A stretch of 64,000 nucleotides of DNA from Dactylis glomerata. Taxonomy: Eukaryota; Streptophyta; Magnoliopsida; Poales; Poaceae. The stretch spans positions 5,801,434 to 5,865,433 of the forward strand of contig QXEO01000236.1 in NCBI GenBank assembly GCA_007115705.1, read 5' to 3'. Below the pieces are notes generated by a model that searched no databases, was not told the DNA's origin, and saw only the letters and a program-made list of their open reading frames with translations. The translations under genes were made by a program, and so were the position numbers. Positions 20,257 to 31,845 of the stretch are shown in pieces; position 1 is the first letter of the stretch, and each line of letters starts with the position of its first letter.

Positions 20257-20634
20257 GCACGGAGTGGGGCGGCGGTTCCTTTAACCGTGCCATGACGCAA
20301 TGATGGCGAGAAGTAACTGCTGCACTGTGAACCGTCACATCGTGGGTGATCGTTCGAGATGGCAGGCCAGTTACAAGTTTCGATGCAAAGCTGTCGGACA
20401 TGGCTTCTCGAGGAAGACTCGTCTATATGTCGGATTAATTGCCCGATGTATATGTTCCGTCCGGAATACCCTCGGGACCGGCCGGAATAAGTTTTGGAAC
20501 AGGAACAGAGGCCGGGATATGTGCAGATGTGCCGGCATATAATATGATCGCCGGGGCATAATGAAGAAAGGTATGTTGAACCTGTCAAGGCTCCACAGTT
20601 ATGACTGGGGAACCTCGGCAGCTTCGGGGACTAG
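20257..20634 (+). other. Tat1 3' untranslated region and polypurine tract
   Basis: No coding sequence beyond small ORFs. It ends in a purine-rich run (CTTCGGGGACTAG) directly before the 3' LTR. This is the expected site for plus-strand priming, although the tract is imperfect. Confidence 0.6.
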
Positions 20635-21605
20635 TGTCGGGGGGATGACCCCCGGTAGGGTCAAGAGAGTAGAAAGACACAAGGCTATGATTGACTTTAT
20701 GCCGGGTTATCAAGGAAGGGCCTGGCCGGAATATAAGAGCATCGGCCAGGCCGGCATATAATGTGTATCCCGGCTGATACTTGGATATGCCGGCATAGCC
20801 GGAATACTTATAAAAGTGTGCCGGCATATACTTAGATATGCCGGCCTAACCGTTTGGTGTGTTGTGCAGGAGCAGGGGAGGCCGGATTACCCGACCCTCG
20901 TAGGTCGTTGGTCCGGCATATAAGTCCTGGGTATGGCCAACGGTCATATCCGGGATACTTAAGTCAACCAAGGTGTCACATCCCTACAATCAAGGAAGAA
21001 AACATCCAAGCATGGTAGCAGAGTAAGATGGCAGGGTGCACAGTGGAGGTTACCTACCCTCACTGTGCACAAGTACGAGCTTACCGCACAGAGGTAAGGC
21101 CACAGTTCAAGAGGTACAAGGTACAGGGATATGGCGTCCCATCGAGAGCAATCAGGGGCGAAGTCAAGGGTCTCTGCCATCGCCACCAGCTCCTGTTTGG
21201 AGTGTAGCCCTTGTCTTGTGGTCTTGTATGACCGTTGTAACCCTGGCCACCACTATATAAGGTGGCATAGGGAGCCCTGGTAAAGGGTGGAACGTTGGTT
21301 GAAAGGTAGAAGGTTGATAGCTGGAAGAAGGTTAGAAGGTTGAAGGTTTCTACACTTAGCAGTTCATCTTCCTTCTCTAGCAGAGAGCTTGGAAGCACCA
21401 TTGTGGTGTACTACATCGATCCATATATACAATCAGTAGAGCAGGAGTAGGGGTGTTATCTCCTTACGAGAGCCCCGAACCTGGGTAGATCAGTGTCTCT
21501 TTTCTGTCGTGCTCTTTAGCTCGTTCCCCTCTCCCGAATCCTCCAGCATCTAGTCGGCCCCCATTTAAGCCATCCTATGGCATATGTTGTTTCACCACGA
21601 CGACA
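20635..21605 (+). repeat. Tat1 3' LTR
   Basis: A 971-bp LTR with TGTCGG start and CGACGACA end. It is at a constant offset of 14345 from the 5' LTR and shows no visible difference to it. TATA at 21254-21260. Confidence 0.97.
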
Positions 21606-21610
21606 AACGA
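21606..21610. other. Target site duplication AACGA, right of Tat1
   Basis: Copy of 6285-6289. Copia internal sequence resumes directly after it. Confidence 0.97.
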
Positions 21611-23771
21611 AACACAATAACACTTTATTTGTTTTCGATGAGAATCATCCGATATTCATTTGCTAGTTAATTAGGCCATTGTAGTTCTTGTATTGCGTTG
21701 TATGACAGTTCATACCAACCAATTTAGTATCAAATACCCAAGAACCACATTGTTTTAACAAGCAACGAATACAACCATAACATATATATCTTCTATATAC
21801 CTGAGCTGGACATTTCCAGTCTTTTCTTTTCCGCCAGAATAAATTTTGGATTCTCTTTTAGCAATTCTTTTTCGTCTAGAAGAATCTATCAACATCAATA
21901 GTGGCGCCATACACATGGCACATAGTTCAAGGTATGATTAGTCAAACACTAATACCCCTGGACTCACACTTTGAAGTAGATCACCATTATCAAATATTTG
22001 GCGTTCTTCCAAATTCCATTCTTTAGTAATCTTTTAGTGTAGTAAACATTTTACCTACATCTTCCATTCATCCTATCATGACAACTTTCATGATCAAGCT
22101 ACTATAGCTTATGAGGATGAATTGTGAGTATAATATTAGTTCCTAAACCTTTTAGGAGATCTGGACGCCTGGCGTCTCTAATCTGCGCAAATTCTCATAC
22201 AATACGAGAACATGTGTCTTACTAAATTATACTCTATCACTTTGCAACCAAACATTGTTTTAGATATCACAATATCTTCCACACATGATAGTTTATGAAA
22301 CAATTCTTTCAAATCCTAGATAACCTTGATACAAAAAACAACTTTTGAATATCAAGGATGATGGAGGCAAGTGTGATACTTAGATACTAACACTGGAATT
22401 GTTACTCTTGATTTAATACTACTTATTAAATTTTATCGAGTAACAAGGGTTTGCTAAAAGTTTGCAATAGGACTTTAAACTTTAGATTGACATTCAAACA
22501 ATACGATACCAGTTCGTAAAGTTAACATCCAGAATTCTATAGTTCTATTATCTCAATTATAGCTAATCGCAAGGTAGTAAACGGATGCCAATAACTACAA
22601 CAAACTATGCAAATTCACTTTGATTTAGTTCATGATAAATTGAGTTCTATAATTCAAAATTACTAAAAGAACTCCCACTTAAAAACAACATCCCTCTTAG
22701 TTTTCTTAAGTGATTACACGAACCAAATTCACTATACCGCAACCGATCATCACGTGCAACGGCATAGTTTCAAAGGCGAACATCACCATGTTCATCATAT
22801 CAACCATATGACTCATGCTTAACCTTTCGGTTCGTGTTCCGAGGCCATGTCTGTACATGCTAGGCTCGCCAAGTAGAACCATAGCACTCGCGTGTGTAAA
22901 ACTGTCTTACACCCGTCGTATGTGAACGTAGAGTCTGTCACACCCGATCATCACGTGGTGTCTCGAAACGACGAACTTTCTTGACGGTGCATGCTATGGA
23001 AGAACACATTTTTATCTTGATATTTATGTGAGAGGGATCATCTTATAATGCTACCGCGCGATCAAATCTAAGCAAAGTAAGATGCATAAAAGGATAAACA
23101 TCACATGCATATATAATGTGATATGATATGGTCCTTCACGCATTCGATCTCCATCTTGTGCGTCATGGCATGATCTCCATCATTCCACCGGCGTAGCACC
23201 AAGGTCCATGGCGCGCCAACTTGGTTGTCTTCCTCCATTACAATATATCACTTGGATATATATATACGGCACGCAGGCCATTTAAATGTAAAGACAACCA
23301 TATGGCTCCTGCCGGTTGTTTATAACTTTACAAAAAGGATCATCGCATACAATTTGTAACATAAACAATTTGACCATATCACATCACATGCCCCTGCAAA
23401 AACAAGTTAGACGTTTCTAATTTGTCTTGCATATTTTACGTGGTTTGGGGCTTTCTAGGAAGAACCGTTCTTACCTACGAACAAGAACCACAACGGTGAT
23501 AAAAATATTATTAACAACTCTTTGTAAAATAGATCATAACTATAGTGGGAGAAACGTGCACCCGCAAAGCCACATATGCCGAAGCATGTCAAGTGTGGGA
23601 CAAGTCTCGTGAACGTGGTCATGTAAGGTTAGTCTCGGGCAGCTTCAATCCCACTATGCCACTATGATCCAAAATACCAAAAAAATTGCAATAACATGAT
23701 CATCAACGCCCACATCCACATGTGTTCTAACCGTGCATACCAACTACGCATAGAGATGGCTCTGATACCAC
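21611..23771 (-). mobile_element. Copia internal region, right copy, gag side
   Basis: The rest of the copia internal domain interrupted by Tat1. From 21980 it equals the window's first 1792 bases. No long ORF survives. It ends with a copia leader of BARE/Angela type next to the primer site. Confidence 0.85.
23759..23770 (-). other. Copia primer binding site, right copy
   Basis: TGGTATCAGAGC on the minus strand, one base from LTR B, complementary to initiator tRNA-Met. Confidence 0.9.
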
Positions 23772-25446
23772 TGATGGGTTCGTAGCATAGAAAACAAAAA
23801 AATTTCTACGCAAGAACGCATAAACTGGCCAAGATACACTACGAGATGGTAGCAACGGAAACTAACCCTCGACGACCGTAAGCGGGGATTACGTTCCCGC
23901 ACAAACGTTGACGATGGAGAGTTGGTGAAGACACACGTAGTCGACGTAGTTGTTCACTTGACGTAGTCGACGTCGTGGTTCACTTGACGATCACAAGATC
24001 GTGTACCCGGCGCCACAAGCGGCAGCGCCCCCATCCTCGGTCACACGTACAGCTCGACGTCGACTCCTCCACGCCCTCGGTCTAGCGGGGCAGCGGAAGA
24101 AGGGATCCGCCGGACACTCCTCCACACACTTCACCAAGTGTATGAACTATGAACTACAATTTCGGCAGAGCTTCGCTAAGCCAGGACGGAAAGTGGGCAG
24201 CAACTATGCAAGGGAGGGGAGGATCAAGAAGTGTGTGTCAAGGGAGAGAGGGAGGGGTTTATATAGAGGAGGAGGGGCAGCCAAGGGGTGGCCGGCCAAG
24301 GGGTCTCCTCCTCTTCATTGTCCCCTCTTCATTCCCATTATGGTGATAACTCCCTCATCAACATGAGGTAACCCCCATTTTAATGCATGACATTCATGCT
24401 AATTAAAATTCACACTTATTGATTTAATAAAACATTTTTATTTCTTTAATATTTGTTAATTCATTCAATTAACAAACATTAACAAATACACCCTCAAGTT
24501 ATTTCGATATCTGAAACAGTTTTGGTGCTTTTCTGAAATAACCCTCATGCTGTCCTGTAATTCAATCGGAGTATCGTATCCACTCAAAAACGACGGCGAA
24601 CCTTAAGTGTGTCACCCTACGGTTCGTGAATAACGTGGACATGATCGAGACTCCTCTCCGATCAATAATCAACAGCGGGATCTGGAAATCCATGATGACT
24701 CCCACTTACTCAACGATGAACTAGTGATCGTGTGAACCAGTAACGAACATAGTTAATTCCTTTTGTCTCGCGATATTATTACTTGTCCGAGATCCGATCA
24801 TTTGGTAACAACCATACCTAGTTCGATCTCGTTCCCGACAAGTCTCTTTACTCGTTCCGTGATAATGCATTCCTGTGACCTAGTCACATGCTTGCAACCG
24901 ATTCCAATGCAATATCACCGACAAGGGCCCAGAGAATATCTTTCCGTCATCCGGATGGACAAATCCCACTCTTGATCCATGAGCCTCAACTAATACTTTC
25001 AGAGTACCCAAATCAACCTTTATAATCACCCTATTATGGTGTGACGTTTGATATCATCAAAGTACCCTTCCGGTATCAGTGATTAACATGATCTCATGGT
25101 CTAAGGATTAGAACTACTTCGCATGAGTTTGATATAGCAATGAACTTGATGACTTGATCGTTTTGCTATTCATACTATGGGTGTGAGTGTTCATCATATC
25201 ATTATTCTAATGATATGACCCCGTTATTAACAACATCCAATGTTCATGATCAGGAAACCTTGATCATCAGTTAATCAACGAGCTAGTATAAAAGAGAGGC
25301 TTTACTAGGAACCTTTTACTTTATTAATCACACAAGTATTAATGTTTCCAATTAATACAATTCTAGCATGAGAAATAAACATTTATCATAAACATGGAAT
25401 ATGATAATAACCACTTTATTATTGCCTCTCGGGCATATTCCCTTCA
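23772..25446 (-). repeat. Copia LTR B (5' LTR of the right copy)
   Basis: A 1675-bp BARE/Angela-like LTR, TGAAGG...CCCATCA on the minus strand, nearly identical to LTR A. Its outer end at 25446 abuts gag of the S1 Athila-type element, so the copia inserted there. The candidate duplication starts CAAAA, but its partner lies outside the window. Confidence 0.92.
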
Positions 25447-25642
25447 CAAAATTGTTGAGATGAGCTGCAGCATCTTCAGTACTAGCACCAGAAAATTGCT
25501 CTTTCATAACAAGATTCAATAAAGCAGGCTTAATCTCATAAAAATTTGCAGCAGGAGCAGGTGGCGCAATAGGAGTGCAGATAAAATCACTATTGTTCGT
25601 GCTAGTAAAGTCACACAACTTGGTGTTTTCAGGAGTAGCCAT
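25447..25642 (-). pseudogene. S1 Gag N-terminus, truncated by copia insertion
   Basis: About 65 codons from ATG 25642, MATPENTKLC at the start, then an NFYEIKPALL...EDAAAHLNNF pattern typical of Athila/Sabrina-type Gag. The frame is cut at 25446 by copia LTR B; the rest lies left of the window. Codons beyond that point in the same frame belong to the copia LTR. Confidence 0.75.
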
Positions 25643-25813
25643 TCTAGCAAACTAAAAGCAGACAAGTAAAAACAACTACAAAGGATTCTAATTTTTTTGG
25701 GTTTTTGATAAAACGATGCAAGTAAAAGTAAAAATAAATAAAGTAAAGCAAAACTTAAAACAAAGTAGAGGATGTGCGTGTGAAAACTCCCCTCGCAGAA
25801 GTCTTCTTCTTCC

Positions 25814-25831
25814 TCCCCAGCAACGGCGCCA
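25814..25831 (-). other. S1 primer binding site (tRNA-Asp type)
   Basis: The minus strand reads TGGCGCCGTTGCTGGGGA, one mismatch from the tRNA-Asp 3' end complement used by Athila-lineage elements. Confidence 0.8.
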
Positions 25832-25842
25832 GAAAAAGTTCT

Positions 25843-27461
25843 TGATGCTTGCGGTGGTGTTATCTTTTCACCGTCCAGTTGGGAACCCCAAGAGGAAGGT
25901 ATGATGAGTATAGCAGCAAGGTTTTTCCCTTAGTTAAGAAACCAAGGTTTATCGTTCAGGAGAGGAGCAGACAAACGACTGAAGGTGATGCTTGCTAGCT
26001 TGTGATAGCTCAGGACAATTTATAGGGCGCCTCGTCCAAGCTTTGCTTTGCGAGCAGCAACGTGGAACCTGCACACAACACAACCAAGTACTTTGTTCCC
26101 AACTTACGATGAGGTTGTCAATCTCACCGGTTTGCTTGAAACAAAGGAATGAGCGTATCGAGTGGAAAATAGTAATAGTCTGTGAGTAAAGTAAATAGGT
26201 GATAGCAATATAATGGAAATAGGACCGGGGTCCACAGTTCACTAGCGGTGTCTCTCCATAAAATAATACATGTTGGGTAAACAATTACAGTTGGGCAATT
26301 GATAGAATAAAGACAATGTGCATATGATGAGAGGATCACTATGAGATTTACTCTGGGCATTACAACAAGATACATAGACCGCCATCCAACTGCATCTATG
26401 ACTAATAATCCACTCACGGGGATATCGTCCGAACACCCCATGAGTATTAAGTTGCGAACAACAGATAACTGCATTAAGCAAAGTGTGTAATGTAAACAAA
26501 GCATATGCCCTCGAGCATATGAATGTTGTTTTCCCCCTAGTAGCAACAGCACATCTACAACCTTAGAGGTTTCTGTCACTCCCCCAGATTAAATAGAGGC
26601 ATGAACCCACTATCGAGCATAAATACCCCCTCTTGGAGTCACTAGCAACTACTCGGCCAAGATAGCTACTAACAACGGAGAGCATGCAAGATCATAAACA
26701 ACATAGAGATAACATAAGATAAATTTCAGTACTTCAACTCAAGCATAACACCAATATTCATCGGATCCCAACAAACCAAACATGTAGAATTACATAACGG
26801 TGATCTCAATCATGTAGGGCAGCTCATGAGATCTAAACATGAAGCACACGGTGGAGAAGACAACCATCTAGCTACTGCTATGGACCCATAGTCCAAGGTA
26901 GACTACTCACTCATCGCTCCGGAGGCAAGCATGGCGATGAAGAAGACCTCCGGTGGCGATTCCCCTCTCTGGCAGGGTGCCGGGAAGAGCTTCTGGACCC
27001 TCCCGATCTTCAGGTCGACGGCGGCAGCGGATCGCGATGTGTTCTGGAAAATTGATCGGGTCCTTAGGTTTTTCCCGTCGGGGGTCTTTATAGGCGAAGG
27101 GGCATCGTCAGAAGTGGACCGAGGTGGTCTCACACATAGGGGCGCGGCCCAGCCCTTGGCCGCGCCGCCCTAGTGTGTGGGCCCCTCGTGGCCCCACTTC
27201 AACTCCTCTTCGGTTCTCTGGAAGCTTCGGTAAAATTCTGGGCGACTGGCTTTGGTTTCGTCCAATTCCGAGAATATTTCCTGTGTAACTTTTTTGAAAC
27301 ACAAAAACAGCAGAAAATAGGGAACTGGCACTGTGGCAACTTGTTAATAGGTTAGTTCAGGAAAATGCATAAAAGTGCCACGAAGTGTAACGAAACACTA
27401 AGCAAATGGTTAAAAACAAGCATGGAGCATCAAAAATTATGGATACGTTTGAGACGTATCA
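25843..27461 (-). repeat. S1 5' LTR (Sabrina-like Athila)
   Basis: A 1619-bp LTR, TGATGC...GTATCA on the plus strand. It shares long blocks with the LTRs at 30447, 31846 and 46275. The right end at 27461 interrupts the AT-hook/B3 reading frame of Tat2. ORFs within it are not genes. Confidence 0.85.
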
Positions 27462-27986
27462 GGCGCCCCGGTGGAAAAACGAGGTCGCGGCCACCCTCGC
27501 GGCAGTAAGAACAAGCCCACAGTCCCAGCTGTGGTAGCCTCGTCGTCCGCTCCTATGAAACGGCGCCCTGGCCGCCCGACACGAAGTAAGAATAAGCCCA
27601 AGGTTTCATCTGCTATGCCAGGTCTGAGCGCTCCTCCTCCTCCACCCAAAGTGTACTCCTTCTTCTGCATCGTCAGTGCTCAGTGCCGCGAGATTCAGCG
27701 GGTGTCGCTGAAGTTTACCAAGTTTATGGACGGGCGAGAGCTACGGGAAGCGGTTCTTCGTGAACACTCTGGGGGAGGAACCCCCTATGAAGTGGAGGTC
27801 TGGTATGACGGGGCCGTCGAGATGTACTTCAAGGGTGGCTGGTCGCAGTTTGTAGAATACCATGACCTCCACCAAGGTTTCTTCATGACTTTCGACTTCC
27901 ACATTGGTACGTCAAAGTTTGACGTGAGGATCTACGAATGTACTCAGTGCCAAAAGGAGTACGAAGCTGAAGTGTACTTTCATTAG
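27462..27986 (+). CDS. AT-hook and B3-like domain protein, 5'-truncated, antisense cargo of Tat2
   Basis: The open frame runs from the S1 LTR junction to TAG at 27984-27986, so the 5' part lies beyond S1, outside the window. Two AT-hook-like blocks come first (RGHPRGSKNK and RRPGRPTRSKNK), then a Pro-rich linker, then about 105 residues with the B3 DNA-binding signature of the plant REM group (SLKFTKFMDGREL, YEVEVWYDG, FKGGWSQFVEYHDL, GFFMTFDFH). It lies between the Tat2 pol end (28383, minus strand) and where the Tat2 3' LTR should be, on the opposite strand to Tat2. It could be a captured host transcription-factor fragment, or a former host gene next to the element. No stop breaks the visible exon. 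Confidence 0.75.
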   Translation, partial: GAPVEKRGRGHPRGSKNKPTVPAVVASSSAPMKRRPGRPTRSKNKPKVSSAMPGLSAPPPPPKVYSFFCIVSAQCREIQRVSLKFTKFMDGRELREAVLREHSGGGTPYEVEVWYDGAVEMYFKGGWSQFVEYHDLHQGFFMTFDFHIGTSKFDVRIYECTQCQKEYEAEVYFH

Positions 27987-28382
27987 ATTCTCCTTTTATG
28001 TAATCTCTTGTCCTAGTAATCCTTTCGTGTGTTATCTGTAATAAGTAGTCGTGGTGGATTAAATCTTGTGCCAGCTTTATTAATAGACCATGGGAACGGA
28101 TCGTCGTCCCGAGGTATGCACTTAATGTATTATCGGGTTCCTTTGAGCCGTGTGTATTTTTGCTGAATACCGGGTTGTGAACAACCTAGTAGTATGTCTC
28201 AAATAATCACAAATCTCAATAACTTGTTTATTTTATTTCGTACGACTCGAGGTTCTAAGCCCCCGAGTGGAAAGTAAAATACTTATACATATTGTCGAGT
28301 TGACCCAAAGAACCCGACCTGTGGCCTCATGTTCTGGGTTCAGAGGGTCATAACTCGAAAGTTCTTTGTCGCCTTATGTCGT
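27987..28382. other. Noncoding gap between B3 ORF and Tat2 pol
   Basis: Probable 3' untranslated sequence of the B3 ORF (plus) converging with the 3' region after Tat2 pol (minus). No ORF or RNA gene seen. A TGTAAT-rich AT segment follows the stop codon. Confidence 0.5.
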
Positions 28383-30446
28383 CTACGCGTAGAACCGCCG
28401 TAGTTGCTCTGCATTCCACGGGTTGCTCTCGTCTTTCCCCGTTTTCTTGTCTTGTAGGCGATAAGCTCCTCCTGGTATTACTTCTGTCATGATGTAAGGT
28501 CCCACCCATGGGGACTCCAATTTTCCATGACCATCTTGCTTGAGTCGTAAGACTAGATCTCCCACCACGAAAGATCGTAGACAAACTCGACTACTGTGGT
28601 AGTTTCATAGATTTTGTTGATATTGTATGGCTCTAGCGAATGCTACATCTCTTGCCTCGTCGAGTGCATCGACATCATCCTGAAGCGCCTCTATGGAGGT
28701 TGTCTCATCGTACGCCGCAATTCTTGGAGCTTCATGGGTGATCTTGACTGGAAGCACGGCTTCTGCGCCGTGGACCAGAAAGAAGGGCATTTCTTGAGTA
28801 GCTGCGTTAGGTGTAGTTCAGAGACTCCAGAGTACGGAGGGCAGTTCATCTACCCAAGCGTGTTTGGCCTTCTCGAGGGGTGCTAACAGCCTTTTCTTTA
28901 TCCCATTGCATATTAAGCCATTGGCTTTCTCGACTTGTCCATTTGTCTTTGGATGCGCTACAGATGTGAATTTTAATTTAATTCCCATACTTTCACAGTA
29001 ACTCTTGAACTCCTTTTATGTGAAGTTTGTCCCATTATCTGTGATGATGTTGTGTGGTACTCCAAAGCGAAAAACTATGGACTTGATGAAGTTGATTGCT
29101 GCTGTAGAATCTTGGGTTGTTACGGGGGCTGCCTCTACCCACTTGGTGAATTTGTCGACTGCCACCAGCATGTAAACATGCCCTCCTGGCCAAGATTTGT
29201 GCAATTTTCCTACCATGTCGAGACCCCATTGCGCGAAGGGCCAGGATAGTGGTATTGGTTGCAATTCTGCTGCTGGCGCGTGTGGTCGAGATGCGAAATG
29301 TTAACAAGCCTCACACTTCCTCACTATATCTTTCGCGTCTTCAATGGCTGTTAGCCAGTAAAACCCTGCATGAAAGGCTTTAGCTGCAATGGCTCTGCTG
29401 CTAGCGTGATGTCCGCATACTCCTGCGTGGATGTCCCTTAAGATTTCTTGCCATTCTTGAGGAGTGACGCATCATTGCAAGATGCTTGTTATACTTCTCT
29501 TGTATAATTTTCCTTGTAACACAACGAAAGCCTTGGATCGTCGTATTATCCTTTTCGCTTCTACTGTGTCTTTGGGTAGTGCTTTGTTTATCATGTATGC
29601 CAAATATGGCTGCATCCAGGTTTCCTCGATCATCATGACTTCTTCTGGTTCTGCTTTGCTTGCTTTTTCAGCCCCCGAGGCTATTGCTTGGTGCTGGCCT
29701 TGTTCCTCTATAGTCGAAGTTTTGTTGTTCTTTATTGATCTTTCTATGATTTCTTCCCAAAAGACTCCTTGCGGTATGGGTAAGCATTGGGACCCGATGT
29801 TTGCTAGATTGTCGGCTTCCTCGTTACTGGCCCTACTGACGTGCGAAACTTCGCATCCATCGAATGTTCCTTCTAGATAATAGTATAAGTTTCTGTACGC
29901 TGTCATATTGTCGCTGATGGCGTCGCACTTGTTCATCACTTGTTGGACAACGAGATTCGAGTCTCCAAATATTTTCAGTCGAGTTGCTCCGCATGCTTTG
30001 GCCATTTTCATTCCATGGAGCAGAGCCTCGTATTCGGCTTCATTATTAGAAGCTTGAGGAAAACTCATCCTTAACACATATTTCAACTTGTCGCCTTGTG
30101 GTTATATCAGGACCACTCCTGCTCCTGCGCCTTGGACTCTTTTTGATCCGTCGAAGTACATTGTCCATACGCTAGTTAGATCTGGCGGTCCTGTATTTTG
30201 TAACTCTAGCCACTCTACTGTGAAGTCTGGTAAAACTTGTGATTTGATCGCCTTTCGCTTTTCATATGTGATATCCAGGGGTGATAATTCAATTCCCCAT
30301 AAGGAGACACGTCCTGTTGCTGAAGGGTTGTTCAATATGTTAGATAGTGGTGCTTCATTAACCACTATAATTGGGTGCACCCGAAATATTGCCATAGTTT
30401 TCGTGTTGTTGTGAATACACTATATGCTAGCTTTTGATAGTGCGGG
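28383..30446 (-). pseudogene. Tat2 pol, 3' part: archaeal-type RNase H and integrase, with stops
   Basis: Minus-strand fragments all in one frame, separated by stop codons only. 30395-30102: end of the first RNase H and linker (MYFDGSKRVQG starts the second RNase H). 30086-29472: second RNase H (SNNEAEYEALLHGM, FGDSNLVVQQ). 29264-29016: integrase core (GLDMVG, IITDNGTNF). 28790-28605: the post-core helix region. 28568-28383: the GPY-type C-terminus, ending RRFYA. This is the same architecture as Tat1 but clearly diverged. It is cut at 30446 by S2 and resumes at 49169. Confidence 0.88.
30442..30446. other. Target site duplication GCGGG, left of S2
   Basis: GCGGG precedes the S2 LTR start at 30447 and recurs at 49169-49173. 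Removing the insert restores continuity of the RNase H coding region. Confidence 0.92.
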
Positions 30447-31845
30447 TGCTGGTGGCGGTGTTGATGATGTAAATCACCGTCCAGTTGGGAACCCCAAGAG
30501 GAAGGTATGATGAGTAAAGTAGCAAGTTTTTCCCTCAGTAAGAAACCAAGGTTTATCGTCTCCAGGAAAAAGCCAAACTCCAGAAGGTGATGCCCGCTAG
30601 CTTTGCGACAGCTCCGGACAATTTATAGGGCGCCTCGTCCAGTGCTTTGCTTTGCCAGCAGCAACGCGGAACCTGCACACAACACAACCAAGTACTTTGC
30701 TCCCAACTTACGATGAGGTTGTCAATCTCACCAGTTTGCTGTAAACAAAGGAATGAGCGTATCGAGTGGAAAGCAATAGTAGTATGCAAGAAAGTAAACA
30801 GTGCGAGTAAAGTAAACAGGTGATACCAATGTAAAGGAAATTGGACCGGGGTCCACAGTTCACTAGTGGTGTCTCTCCATAAGATAAATAACAACATGCT
30901 GGGTAAACAAATTACAGTTGGCAATTGATAGAATAAAGATAACGTGCATATGTCGAGAGGATCACTATGAGATTTACTCTGGGCATTACAACAAGATACA
31001 TAGACCGCCATCCAACTGCATCTATGACTAATAATCCACTAGCGGGGAATCATCTGAGGACCCCTTGAGTATTAAGTTGCGAACAACAAATAACTGCATT
31101 AAGCAAAGTGTGTAATGTAAACAAAGCATATGCCCTTGGACATAAGAATGTTGTTTTCTCCCTAGTGGCAACAACACATCTACAACCTTAGAAGTTTCTG
31201 TCACTCCCCCAGATTAAATAGAGGCATGAACCCAACTATCGAGCATAAATACCCCCTCTTGCTGTCACTAGTATCTACTTGGCCAAGATAGCTACTAACA
31301 ACGGAGAGCATGCAAGATCATAAACAACATAGAGATAACATAAGATAATATTCAGCACATCAACTCAATCATAACACCAATATTCATCGAATCCCAACAA
31401 ACACAACATGTAGAATTACATAAAGGTAGTCTCGATCATGTAAGGCAGCTCACGAGATCTAAACATGAAGCACATGGTGGAGAAGACAACCAACTAGCTG
31501 CTGCTATGGACCCATAGTCCAAGGTACACTACTCACTCATCGAGCCGGAGGCAAGCATGGCGATGAAGAAGACCTCCGGTGGCGATTCCCCTCTCCGGCA
31601 GGGTGCTCAGAAGAGCTTCTGGACCCTCCCGATCTCGGGTCGATGACGGTGGCGGATCGCGATGTGTTTCTGGAAAAGTGATTGGGTCTTTAGGTTTTTC
31701 CCGTCGGGGGGTCTTTATAGGCGAAGGGGCAGCATCAGAAGTGGACCAGGTGGGGCTTACCATAGGGCGGCGCGGCCAGGCCCTAGGCCGCGCCCCCTGG
31801 TGGTGAGGCCACCCTCTGGCTCCGTTCCGTCTCCTCTTCGGTCCT
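30447..31845 (-). repeat. S2 3' LTR, left part
   Basis: The first 1399 bp of a Sabrina-like LTR with a variant start, TGCTGGTGG. It is interrupted at 31845 by S3E and completed at 47936-48180, for 1644 bp in total. Minus-strand orientation. Confidence 0.85.
31841..31845. other. Target site duplication GTCCT, left of S3E
   Basis: GTCCT precedes TGATGC at 31846 and recurs at 47931-47935 right after the S3E 5' LTR. Confidence 0.92.

Larger units (their letters stand above)
6290..21605 (+). mobile_element. Tat1: full-length 15.3-kb Tat-lineage Ty3/gypsy element with antisense gene
   Basis: Order on the plus strand: LTR (971 bp), primer site, gag-protease-RT-RNaseH-archaeal-type RNaseH-integrase in a single frame, a 6.3-kb region holding a spliced antisense gene, polypurine tract, LTR (971 bp). 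A 5-bp duplication flanks it. The second RNase H of archaeal/plant type and the lack of a chromodomain place it in the Tat lineage (Ogre/Retand/Grande group). The two LTRs show no difference by eye, so the insertion is very recent. The gag-pol frame has two in-frame TAG codons. I cannot assign the family name without a repeat library. Confidence 0.95.

Noticed and set aside
19773..20401. Several overlapping 100-185-codon ORFs on both strands
   Set aside because: GC-rich leader and promoter of the antisense gene. All frames are open through composition, without motifs.
25352..25642. 96-codon ORF treated as one gene
   Set aside because: It is a chimera of S1 Gag (25447-25642) and copia LTR sequence; only the first part is real.
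25814..25831. tRNA-Asp-like sequence as a tRNA gene
   Set aside because: Only the 18-bp primer-site match next to an LTR is present, with no cloverleaf.
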